Source: Methanobacteriota archaeon (GTDB lineage: Archaea; Altiarchaeota; Altiarchaeia; IMC4; QMZM01). Taken from it: a stretch of 6,195 nt of DNA. The stretch covers positions 1-6,195 of the forward strand of contig JAKFXM010000179.1 of the NCBI GenBank assembly GCA_021731385.1. The letters are read 5' to 3'. The notes under the pieces were generated by a model, which was given only the letters and a program-made list of their open reading frames with translations, ran no database searches and was not told the origin of the DNA. Of this stretch, positions 1-5,936 are shown one piece after another. Position numbers and translations under genes: made by a program. Position 1 is the first letter of the stretch. Each line of letters opens with the position of its first letter.

Positions 1-37
1 AAAATTTACTAAAATTTGTCTGATTACCTACAAAAGT

Positions 38-50
38 TATTATTTTTATA
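38..50 (+). promoter_or_regulatory. Probable TATA box for a leaderless lrp transcript
   Basis: An AT-rich element ending in TTTTTATA (43-50) is centred about 26 bases before the ATG at 72, with a purine-rich stretch (AAAAG, 33-37) just upstream that could serve as a BRE. No Shine-Dalgarno sequence lies between it and the start codon. In archaea the TATA box sits about 25-27 bases before the transcription start, so transcription probably begins at or very near the ATG. AAAATTT occurs twice at the window edge (1-7, 11-17) and could be part of a regulator site, but this is weak. Confidence 0.5.
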
Positions 51-71
51 CCCAAAATTATAAAAACTATT

Positions 72-524
72 ATGGAATCTAAAATTGATGAGTTGGACAT
101 CAGTATAATAAAGGAGCTGAAGAAAGATGCAAGAAAAAGCCACAGGAACATAGCAGAAAAACTCAGAGTTGCAGAAGGAACCATATACAACAGGATAAAC
201 AAACTCCAGGAGATGGGGATAATAAAGAGGTTTATGGTAGATCTCGACTTCTCAAAATTAGGATATGATTTAACGGCAGTGATAGGAATTATTGTCGAGG
301 GTGGACATCTTCCCGAGATAGAAGAAAAAATTGCAAAGAAACCGAATGTATCGGCCTTATATGATGTCACGGGGGAGTATGATGCATTGATTGTTGCAAA
401 ATTCAAAAATCGCGAGGACCTTGACAAATTCATAAAAGGTATCATGGCAATGCCACACGTTAAACGAACCTATACAATGCTTGTCCTGAATATCATGAAG
501 GAAACACATGGAGTTGATATTTAA
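72..524 (+). CDS. Lrp/AsnC family transcriptional regulator
   Basis: This 150-residue protein is a typical full-length Lrp/AsnC (feast/famine) regulator. Residues about 5-55 form the winged helix-turn-helix, with LDISIIKEL opening helix 1 and the recognition helix around EGTIYNRINKL (35-45). Residues about 65-140 form the RAM ligand-binding and oligomerisation domain, including the glycine loop VTGEYD (99-104), which in this family lies near the amino-acid pocket, and the closing strand VKRTYTMLVLN (130-140). Such proteins bind DNA as dimers or octamers and respond to amino acids; the effector here is unknown. The ATG at 72 is chosen because the HTH starts right after it and a TATA-like element lies at the leaderless distance. 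The gene converges on glnK, with one base between the stop codons. Control of the adjacent amtB-glnK or glutamate synthase genes is plausible from position only. Family assignment is firm; target genes are not. Confidence 0.93.
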   Translation: MESKIDELDISIIKELKKDARKSHRNIAEKLRVAEGTIYNRINKLQEMGIIKRFMVDLDFSKLGYDLTAVIGIIVEGGHLPEIEEKIAKKPNVSALYDVTGEYDALIVAKFKNREDLDKFIKGIMAMPHVKRTYTMLVLNIMKETHGVDI

Positions 525-525
525 A

Positions 526-879
526 TCAGATTTTGCCATTTCCAAGTGCAGCATCCCCCCTCTCCATTGTTCTTATCCTAACCGCATCTTTGACAGGCAT
601 TACGAAGATTTTTCCATCGCCTACTTTTCCGGTGCTGGCTTTTTGACAGATACAATCTGTTAATTCATCAACATCCTCTTCTCTGACGACAATTTCAATC
701 TTTGTTTTCTCGATTAGGTCGATAATATACTCTCCCGCCCTCCACTGTAATTTGATTCCTTTCTGTCTTCCTCTACCCTTGACTTCAGTTACTGTCAGTC
801 CATAGAACCCCTTCTCTTCAAGGGCTTTTTTTACTTCCTGTAATTTTTCAGGTCGTATTATTGCTTCAATTTTGTACAT
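526..879 (-). CDS. glnK: Nitrogen regulatory protein PII (GlnK)
   Basis: This 117-residue protein is a complete PII protein, a cytoplasmic trimer that senses ATP/ADP and 2-oxoglutarate and plugs the AmtB channel when nitrogen is plentiful. It aligns without gaps to bacterial PII: KGRGRQKG (34-41) starts the T-loop, with Q39 and K40 used for ligand binding; R47 and Y51 are present at the T-loop tip; K58 corresponds to the 2-oxoglutarate-binding lysine; the B-loop TGKVGDGKIFV (83-93) matches the second PII signature; R101 and R103 contribute to the nucleotide site. The T-loop reads RAGEY rather than RGAEY, and residue 57 is Glu where Pro is common. Y51 is the uridylylation site in some bacteria, but archaea generally lack that modifying enzyme. 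The gene follows amtB after 15 bases, the usual pairing, which favours GlnK over NifI-type PII. The start has an SD-like GGCGGGGAT (892-884), and an in-frame stop lies directly upstream of the ATG. Confidence 0.96.
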   Translation of the reverse strand: MYKIEAIIRPEKLQEVKKALEEKGFYGLTVTEVKGRGRQKGIKLQWRAGEYIIDLIEKTKIEIVVREEDVDELTDCICQKASTGKVGDGKIFVMPVKDAVRIRTMERGDAALGNGKI

Positions 880-883
880 TTAT

Positions 884-892
884 ATCCCCGCC
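884..892 (-). promoter_or_regulatory. Ribosome binding site of glnK
   Basis: On the minus strand GGCGGGGAT ends four bases before the glnK ATG. It is an imperfect match to the archaeal GGAGGTGAT consensus, and it lies in the 15-base amtB-glnK gap, so glnK is probably translated from its own site on a shared amtB-glnK transcript. Confidence 0.5.
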
Positions 893-894
893 AT

Positions 895-2115
895 TTATGC
901 ATAAGCCTTCTCCTTGTGTTGCGTGATATCCATGCCAAGGTATTCCTCCTGCTCGTTTACCCTCAAACCAAATATTGCATCTACTATTTTTGCTATTATT
1001 AAGGTAACTGTAAATGCATAGACTAAAACAACTACTACAGATATAAACTGGGCTGTGAACTGAGTTATGTTTCCGGAAATAAGACCACCCCTTATGGCAG
1101 GGTTTATTATGCTGCTTGCAAATATACCTGTCAGCAGTGCTCCGAGGACTCCCCCGACACAATGTATTGCAAATGCATCCAGCGATTCATCTACATTAGA
1201 TTTTGATCTATAGAGGACTGCGAAATAACATACAAGTCCCGCAATAAAACCTATGATGATAGCTGATGAGACATCCACATATCCTGCCGCTGGAGTTATC
1301 GCTACCAGCCCTGCAACTGCCCCACTGAGCATTCCTAAGATGCTTGGTTTTCCATCCATGTACCACCCAGTGAAAAGCCATGTAAGTGCCGCTGTTGATG
1401 CTGCAGTGTTTGTGACAAGTAAAGCATTTGCCGCAAGACCGTTTGCAGAAAGAGCACTTCCTGCATTGAAGCCGAACCATCCGAACCATAGAAGTCCTGT
1501 GCCGATGGCAGTCATAGGAAGGTTATGGGGCTCGAATGTATATTCTCTGAATCCATTTCTTTTGCCTATAACAAGCGAAACTGCAAGGGCCGAGATTCCT
1601 GAGGATATGTGTACAACAAGTCCCCCTGCAAAGTCTAAAGCCCCTAATCTGCCTAGAAATCCCCCTCCCCAAACCCAGTGGGCTAGCGGGTCATAGACAA
1701 GCGTTGTCCACAGCAGAGCGAATACGAGGAAGGATATGAATTTCGCTCTTTCTGCAAATGCGCTTGCAATTATTCCAACGGTTATTACTGCAAACATCAT
1801 CTGGAATATTGAAAAGACTATGTGGGGCAGATTTGTTGCATAGCTTGATGCCTCAACCCCAACCCCCTTCATCAATCCCCAATCTAATCCGCCTATGAAT
1901 CCTGAAATATCACTTCCAAATGATAGTGAATATCCTATTAAAACCCATTGGACACTTATTAGAGCAAGTGTTGCAAAGCATATAGCAAGTATTGAAAGAA
2001 TGTTTTTTCTGCGCACCATGCCACCATAGAAGAGAGCGAGTCCAGGAGTCATAAGCATCACCATTGCAGTAGAAATCATTACCCATGCCGTATCTGCTGC
2101 GCTTATATCGCTCAT
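895..2115 (-). CDS. amtB: Ammonium transporter AmtB
   Basis: This 406-residue integral membrane protein belongs to the Amt/Mep/Rh family, with the hydrophobicity pattern expected for 11 transmembrane helices. Key Amt residues are present and align with E. coli AmtB numbering within one position: the Phe gate F108 and F216, the outer-site W149 and S220, the conserved D161 in the family signature LDFAGGLVVHISSG, and the twin pore histidines H169 and H318. It has no E. coli-like cleaved signal peptide; the first helix begins about residue 9. The cytoplasmic tail (about 384-406) keeps the GMD...H.E.AY pattern used in conformational coupling and GlnK binding, though a Lys replaces the usual Gly after its His. 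It should carry ammonium into the cell as a trimer. glnK follows after 15 bases, so the transporter and its gate are co-expressed. The ATG at 2115 is supported by an SD (GGGGTGA) four bases upstream. Confidence 0.97.
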   Translation of the reverse strand: MSDISAADTAWVMISTAMVMLMTPGLALFYGGMVRRKNILSILAICFATLALISVQWVLIGYSLSFGSDISGFIGGLDWGLMKGVGVEASSYATNLPHIVFSIFQMMFAVITVGIIASAFAERAKFISFLVFALLWTTLVYDPLAHWVWGGGFLGRLGALDFAGGLVVHISSGISALAVSLVIGKRNGFREYTFEPHNLPMTAIGTGLLWFGWFGFNAGSALSANGLAANALLVTNTAASTAALTWLFTGWYMDGKPSILGMLSGAVAGLVAITPAAGYVDVSSAIIIGFIAGLVCYFAVLYRSKSNVDESLDAFAIHCVGGVLGALLTGIFASSIINPAIRGGLISGNITQFTAQFISVVVVLVYAFTVTLIIAKIVDAIFGLRVNEQEEYLGMDITQHKEKAYA

Positions 2116-2119
2116 TGTT

Positions 2120-2126
2120 TCACCCC
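2120..2126 (-). promoter_or_regulatory. Ribosome binding site of amtB
   Basis: The minus strand carries GGGGTGA four bases before the amtB ATG, including the GGTGA core complementary to the archaeal 16S 3' end. Its presence shows that the amtB message has a leader, so the promoter must lie well upstream of it. That contrasts with the SD-less starts of the first lrp gene, gltB1 and the second lrp-like gene. Confidence 0.75.
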
Positions 2127-2132
2127 ATATTA

Positions 2133-2148
2133 AAGATTTTTTAATCTT
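2133..2148 (-). promoter_or_regulatory. Inverted repeat in the amtB leader (candidate operator)
   Basis: A perfect 6-bp inverted repeat, AAGATT-AAAA-AATCTT on the minus strand, lies 18-33 bases before the amtB ATG. Its core GATTAAAAAAT (2146-2136) is identical to the sequence centred 28 bases before gltB1. It could be an operator, a weak A/T RNA hairpin or a TATA-like element; the last fits less well because a start 25 bases downstream would exclude the amtB SD from the message. Confidence 0.4.
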
Positions 2149-2173
2149 ATATTAATAATATTGAAGAAATCCA

Positions 2174-2213
2174 CAAATATAAATCTATTTATTATATAAA
2201 TTTATTATATAAA
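2174..2213 (-). promoter_or_regulatory. amtB promoter region with repeated TATA-like elements
   Basis: On the minus strand TTTATATAATAAA occurs twice in direct tandem (2213-2201, 2200-2188), followed by a third TATA-like TTTATATTTG (2183-2174). Each contains TTTATAT, close to the archaeal TATA consensus. Transcription about 25 bases downstream would give a leader of roughly 35-75 bases carrying the amtB SD. Which copy is used cannot be told from sequence. Confidence 0.5.
2188..2213. repeat. Tandem 13-bp direct repeat
   Basis: TTTATTATATAAA on the plus strand is repeated exactly twice with no spacer. Each unit holds a TATA-like element on the minus strand, so the repeat duplicates the core promoter upstream of amtB. 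The region is nearly pure A/T, so slippage could also have produced it. Confidence 0.9.
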
Positions 2214-2216
2214 AAT

Positions 2217-2242
2217 AAAAAAAATGATTTTTTATTCAATCA
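2217..2242 (-). terminator. Hairpin plus T8 tract, possible terminator
   Basis: The minus strand shows TGATT (2242-2238), an 8-base loop, AATCA (2229-2225) and then eight T residues (2224-2217). Archaeal termination depends mainly on U-tracts, and this is the longest T run in the gap. It lies just upstream of the amtB TATA-like repeats, so it could stop read-through from the glutamate synthase operon or end a small transcript from 2225-2330. The stem is short and A/T-rich. Confidence 0.4.
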
Positions 2243-2330
2243 GAGTGAGTAAATCACAGATCGTAGACAAAAGATAAGAGGTAGTATCTCTGACTCTAGA
2301 ACAAGCAGGGCACAGATAACTTTGGGATAG

Positions 2331-2343
2331 AATAAATAAAAAA
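2331..2343 (-). terminator. T-rich tract after the glutamate synthase operon
   Basis: On the minus strand TTTTTTATTTATT starts 18 bases after the TAA of the GXGXG subunit gene. Oligo-T tracts close behind a stop codon are the usual archaeal termination signal, so this is the likely primary terminator of the operon. No strong stem precedes it. Confidence 0.45.
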
Positions 2344-2360
2344 TCAATGAACGAATCTTC

Positions 2361-3203
2361 TTAAATTGGATTGGGGTTATAAATCGTCCCAAATGGTCTT
2401 GTAGATATTGCCCTGATTTTGCTGAACTTTTTGCTCCAGATCAGATCCATTGGTACATTAAACAGTTCGGAAAATCTTCCAAGTATAGGAGCCAGTATCT
2501 TTGTATCCTTTCCGGTAAAATTGTCTTTTGTTGCATAGACCCCGAGGCTGTAATCCGGGACATCACCCCTTATGTAGATTGTGCCACCATGTATTCCCCC
2601 ACCGAGATGCGACTGGATTATCTCCCCACCATAATTTTTTATCCCTGCAGGGTTGATGTTATCTTTCGTTATCGGCTTTTTATTGTCTATCAGAGCATTG
2701 TGGAAGTCTAAACCTAAAACAACGATTATTCCACCCGCCATGTATTCCCCGCAGTATTGTTTCACTCTTCCACCGTACACTATCACGGGCTTTTTGTCCT
2801 TGTATTCCTTCATGTGTATCCCTATCCTTGAGCCGCCATCACCCATTACGTAAATCTCTCCCCCTCTTGCCCCCATTCCGGTAATATCCCATGAATCACC
2901 ATAAACAACAATTTCTCCGCCGTTTAGAGTGTTCCCTAAGAGATATTCGGAACATCCATGAACGATTACATTAGGTCCTTCAGAGAATATCCCGGTATCA
3001 AGACCTACATCACCAAAGATTTCTATCGTTAACTTATCCTTCATACCTGCACTTATGAAACGCTGTCCTTGGACGTTGGTCAGGGTTATCCAGTTATAGC
3101 CCTCCCTAGCCGCCTTCCGTATTTCCTTATTCAATTCCCCGTAGTTTAATTTCCTTCCATTGGGTCCTGCATCAATTGTCACCTTTCTTGTTTCAACTTC
3201 CAT
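2361..3203 (-). CDS. gltB3: Glutamate synthase GXGXG (beta-helix) subunit
   Basis: This 280-residue protein corresponds to the C-terminal domain of bacterial glutamate synthase large subunit. It shows the repeated glycine pattern of the right-handed beta-helix: GGEIVVYGD (95-103), GGEIYVMGDGG (114-124), GGIIVVLG (157-164) and GGTIYIRGD (206-214), within about 40-225. It has no catalytic residues; in the one-chain enzyme this domain is structural, packing against the FMN domain. Related stand-alone proteins include FwdC of formylmethanofuran dehydrogenase and the GlxC/MgsB subunits, but the two genes upstream point to glutamate synthase. The chosen ATG at 3203 has GGGAGGT (3216-3210) upstream and leaves 4 bases after the gltB2 stop. 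A longer in-frame start at 3239 would add 12 residues and overlap gltB2 by 32 bases with no visible SD. The neighbours and 4-base gap imply strict co-translation. It is the last gene of the three-gene operon. Confidence 0.9.
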   Translation of the reverse strand: MEVETRKVTIDAGPNGRKLNYGELNKEIRKAAREGYNWITLTNVQGQRFISAGMKDKLTIEIFGDVGLDTGIFSEGPNVIVHGCSEYLLGNTLNGGEIVVYGDSWDITGMGARGGEIYVMGDGGSRIGIHMKEYKDKKPVIVYGGRVKQYCGEYMAGGIIVVLGLDFHNALIDNKKPITKDNINPAGIKNYGGEIIQSHLGGGIHGGTIYIRGDVPDYSLGVYATKDNFTGKDTKILAPILGRFSELFNVPMDLIWSKKFSKIRAISTRPFGTIYNPNPI

Positions 3204-3207
3204 TTCA

Positions 3208-4740
3208 TTACCTCCCGACTTCAAACCTTGATCCTGCATGTTTTACCCCCAGAATCTTTGCTTCCTGTGGATTTGGTCCTATATACCTAAGCCTGTCCCT
3301 GTTTCCTACAAAGCTTTCTACTGAATCTATCCCCATCGTACCTAAGATCTCATCTACTTCAGCAGTCCATGAATGCAAAAGATTGACTAATCTTTTTGAA
3401 GCCCATTTTATATCTACTCTCTCACCGAGCAACGGGTTTCCGGTTGCAATACCCCAAGAACATTTACCTGTCGGACACTGCTGGCACATCTTGCAGCCTA
3501 TTGCAATTAACGCAGCACTGCTTATCATACCAACATCCGCCCCTAATGCTATTATTTTTATAAGATCTGATGCCGACCTTAGACTTCCGCCTGCAATTAA
3601 GGTAATTTCATGCCTTATACCTTCATCTCTTAGATATTGGTCTACTGAAGATACCGCAAGTTCTATCGGTATTCCCGTATTGTCCCTTATTACCCTTGGT
3701 GCAGCACCTGTTCCTCCCCTGAAGCCGTCTATTGTTATGAAGTCGGCTCCTGCCCTGACTATTCCTGAAGCTATTGGTGCGATGTTATTTACTGCTGCAA
3801 CCTTCACACCAATGGGCACGTTGTATTCAGTTGCCTCATGCAGTGCTGCAATTAATGTTTTAATGTCCTCTATAGAATATATATCATGTTGCGGATTAGG
3901 GGATAATGCATCTGTACCCAATGGGATTCCCCGAGTTTCTGAAATAATTTGGGTAACTTTTTCTCCAGGTAATTGTCCTCCATGGCCCGGTTTTGCCCCC
4001 TGACCGATTTTTATCTCTACTGCCGCCCCCTGCAGGTAGTCTGGAGATACTCCAAATCTTCCTGATGCAACCTCGCTTATTGTATTCCCTTTGTAAGGGC
4101 AATGGTCTTTATGTAGTCCACCTTCACCAGTACCGAAGAGTGTTCCTACTTCTCTGACTGCTCTAAGGATAGAGGTATAAGTATTGTAGCTTATCGATCC
4201 AAGTGACATATGGCCTATGATTAAAGGCGTCGACAGCATCACATTAGGATATATGTCATCCAACATAAATTTTCCATCAACTTCCATTATGTTAAGATTC
4301 TTTGGCTTCCGACCCAAGAAGGTTCTTGTCTCAATAGGTTCTCTTAATGCATCTATCGATGGATTTGTCACCTGACATGCATCTAAGACAATGTAATCAA
4401 AGATTGTAGGATAAGGACGATCATTGCCCATCCCTGCTATCAACACTCCGCCGCTTTTGGCCTGTTCGTTGATTGCCCTTATGTAGTAAGGAGTCCAATG
4501 GGCATGAGGTGCATAAGATACAGGATATTCTTCAATGTATATCGCATCTGACGGGCAGAATACTGCACACCTCTGGCACGCTACACAATTCGCTTGGTTT
4601 ACGACAACTGGTTTATTCTGCTCTTTTTCGAACTCTATAACATCATAAGTGCAATTTATAGCGCACTTTCCGCATTTAATGCACTTATCTAAATCTATTC
4701 CGGTTCTGAACCTTGGTATTATTTTATCTCGTGGTTGCAT
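3208..4740 (-). CDS. gltB2: FMN-binding glutamate synthase subunit with ferredoxin domain
   Basis: This 510-residue cytoplasmic subunit carries the synthase reaction: 2-oxoglutarate plus glutamine-derived ammonia plus two electrons give glutamate. Residues 15-70 are a 2x[4Fe-4S] ferredoxin domain with ligands C20, C23, C26, C30 and C52, C55, C58, C62. Residues about 100-480 form the FMN-binding (beta/alpha)8 barrel, with PGHGGQLPGEKV (251-262), GVKVAA (311-316), IDGFRGGTGAAPR (337-349) and the flavin phosphate region IAGGSLRSASD (382-392). The Cys motif 416-427 (C416, C422, C427) matches the [3Fe-4S] site of bacterial GltB, with an extra C419 that could make it a [4Fe-4S] site. Ferredoxin fused to the barrel without a GltD neighbour suggests reduced ferredoxin as donor (inference). 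It starts 14 bases after gltB1, without a clear SD, and gltB3 follows 4 bases after its stop. Related GlxD/MgsC enzymes are a less likely alternative given amtB-glnK beside it. Confidence 0.95.
   Translation of the reverse strand: MQPRDKIIPRFRTGIDLDKCIKCGKCAINCTYDVIEFEKEQNKPVVVNQANCVACQRCAVFCPSDAIYIEEYPVSYAPHAHWTPYYIRAINEQAKSGGVLIAGMGNDRPYPTIFDYIVLDACQVTNPSIDALREPIETRTFLGRKPKNLNIMEVDGKFMLDDIYPNVMLSTPLIIGHMSLGSISYNTYTSILRAVREVGTLFGTGEGGLHKDHCPYKGNTISEVASGRFGVSPDYLQGAAVEIKIGQGAKPGHGGQLPGEKVTQIISETRGIPLGTDALSPNPQHDIYSIEDIKTLIAALHEATEYNVPIGVKVAAVNNIAPIASGIVRAGADFITIDGFRGGTGAAPRVIRDNTGIPIELAVSSVDQYLRDEGIRHEITLIAGGSLRSASDLIKIIALGADVGMISSAALIAIGCKMCQQCPTGKCSWGIATGNPLLGERVDIKWASKRLVNLLHSWTAEVDEILGTMGIDSVESFVGNRDRLRYIGPNPQEAKILGVKHAGSRFEVGR
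3210..3216 (-). promoter_or_regulatory. Strong ribosome binding site fixing the gltB3 start
   Basis: GGGAGGT on the minus strand ends six bases before the ATG at 3203 and overlaps the TAA stop of gltB2 by one base. It is the best SD match in the window and decides for the 280-residue over the 292-residue form of the protein. Confidence 0.8.
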
Positions 4741-4754
4741 TTTGTCTATGGGTA

Positions 4755-5900
4755 TTACATCAGTTTTAGTTCCTCAAGGGGATTGCAAGTTCCCCTACTT
4801 ATTGGTTCGCCTAGCGATGCAATAACTGCCTTTCCCGGATCAGGTTGCCAGAAATTCATTGTTGAATCGACCGCATGTATAGCATTCAATTCGCTTCCTA
4901 GATAAAATGTGTTTTTATCCTCTGAAACCGCTGCAATAAGAGGTCTGAGTTTCTTTCTATCTGTATGCCCGATCATAGTGGGCTTTGGGTAGTCTGTAGT
5001 TATTATAATGCTGAATGGTCCGTTAACCAACGCCTGTTTGTGGGTTATCCTGATCAAAGTAGCCCATTTCCCGAGTAATGGGTCCATTCTATCTATATCC
5101 TCCCAGTAAGGGGGTGAAAATGCCGTTACTGCAATTCTATGCGCTATATTTGCAGGATAATTGGATTTCCTTACGATCATATCGAAAAGGTAAACCAATA
5201 CCTCTGTATCAGTAAGCAAGTTACATTCATAGCCAAATTCTTTTAGGTAGTTAGCATTGGTTCCATATGACGTGATCTCTCCATTGTGGACGACTGAATG
5301 ACCCAATAGAGAGAAAGGATGAGCCCCACCCCACCAGCCGGGCGTATTTGTAGGAAACCTTGAATGGGCAGACCACATATAGGCTTTTACTTCCCTGATC
5401 TTATAGAAGTCCGCAATCTCTGTAGCCCAGCCATTTCCTTTAAAGACTGCCATGTCCTTACCGCCACTGAGGCAGAATGCACCCTTAATGTAGCAGTTTA
5501 TGTGCATCATTATGTCTTTTATGGCATCATCAGGATTCTTCAAATCCCTTGGGTTTATGAAGAATCTCCATACAAGAGGGTATTCCCTGAACACATCCTT
5601 TTTTACAGGAACATTCTCCTCCCTTATTATGTCCGCATAGTTTTTCAGGAATTCCTCAACCTTTATCTTTGCTTCCATATCGTCGAGTATAAGCTGCAAA
5701 CAGTAATATTCCCTGAATTTGGGGAACAGACCATATGCTGCATAGCCTGCACCTAAGCCATTCTCCCTCTCCCGCATTACAGACATCATACCAGCAATCT
5801 TATCCCCCTGTATCACTTTCTTGTCCAAGTTGAATATGCCTGCGATGGCACATGCATCATATTCCCTAATCCTTGGAAATTCTGTGAAACTTTTCATCAT
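4755..5900 (-). CDS. gltB1: Glutamate synthase glutamine amidotransferase subunit (class II)
   Basis: This 381-residue protein is the glutaminase domain of a split glutamate synthase; it hydrolyses glutamine and passes ammonia to the FMN subunit. Class II (Ntn) motifs are clear: nucleophile C17 in CAIAGIF, glutamine-binding AHSRFPTNTP (178-187), HNGEI (205-209) with oxyanion N206 and G207, and TDTEV (230-234). Ntn enzymes need the Cys at the free N-terminus, and no start codon occurs between the two initial Met codons and C17, so a 16-residue propeptide (to A16) must be removed. The usual Gly after the Cys is Ala18. A long insertion (about 60-170) separates C17 from the HSRF motif. It is the first gene of the operon. 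The ATG at 5900 (or the adjacent one at 5897) has no SD and a TATA-like element about 28 bases upstream, which fits a leaderless message. GlxB/MgsA-type paralogues share this layout, but context favours glutamate synthase. Confidence 0.93.
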   Translation of the reverse strand: MMKSFTEFPRIREYDACAIAGIFNLDKKVIQGDKIAGMMSVMRERENGLGAGYAAYGLFPKFREYYCLQLILDDMEAKIKVEEFLKNYADIIREENVPVKKDVFREYPLVWRFFINPRDLKNPDDAIKDIMMHINCYIKGAFCLSGGKDMAVFKGNGWATEIADFYKIREVKAYMWSAHSRFPTNTPGWWGGAHPFSLLGHSVVHNGEITSYGTNANYLKEFGYECNLLTDTEVLVYLFDMIVRKSNYPANIAHRIAVTAFSPPYWEDIDRMDPLLGKWATLIRITHKQALVNGPFSIIITTDYPKPTMIGHTDRKKLRPLIAAVSEDKNTFYLGSELNAIHAVDSTMNFWQPDPGKAVIASLGEPISRGTCNPLEELKLM

Positions 5901-5921
5901 AATTTTTCTATCTAATTATCG

Positions 5922-5936
5922 GGAATTTTTTAATCC
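5922..5936 (-). promoter_or_regulatory. Probable TATA box and overlapping imperfect palindrome before the glutamate synthase operon
   Basis: On the minus strand GGATTAAAAAATTCC is centred about 28 bases before the gltB1 ATG at 5900. The TTAAAAAAT core is TATA-like and the distance suits a leaderless transcript. Its GGA...TTCC ends make an imperfect inverted repeat over the TATA element, where a bound repressor would block TBP. The core GATTAAAAAAT is shared with the amtB leader. It resembles the methanogen NrpR operator (GGAA-N6-TTCC) but is one base longer with a mismatch. Confidence 0.5.

Noticed and set aside
866..1489. Minus-strand frames of 98 and 93 codons within amtB
   Set aside because: They are Cys/His/Ser-rich out-of-frame readings of amtB and look like neither zinc proteins nor any family once the amtB frame is recognised.
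1253..1696. Plus-strand open frame (147 codons)
   Set aside because: Antisense shadow of amtB; its composition reflects the complement of membrane-helix codons and nothing in it resembles a known protein.
2225..2360. C/D box RNA or tRNA fragment in the gltB3-amtB gap
   Set aside because: No RTGATGA C box paired with a CTGA D box at proper spacing and no tRNA T-arm or acceptor stem can be found on either strand.
3176..4003. Long plus-strand open frame (275 codons)
   Set aside because: It is antisense to the confidently identified gltB2 and gltB3, rich in Pro, Ser, Ile and Thr as expected from the opposite strand of glycine-rich codons, has no recognisable domain and no convincing SD or promoter.
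5364..5756. Plus-strand open frame (130 codons)
   Set aside because: Antisense to the conserved glutaminase gene gltB1, with no start signal or recognisable motif.
5922..5936. True NrpR operator before the glutamate synthase operon
   Set aside because: The known operator is GGAA-N6-TTCC; this site has an extra base and a mismatch in one half, and the amtB leader site lacks GGAA/TTCC altogether. I keep it only as a candidate operator of unknown regulator.
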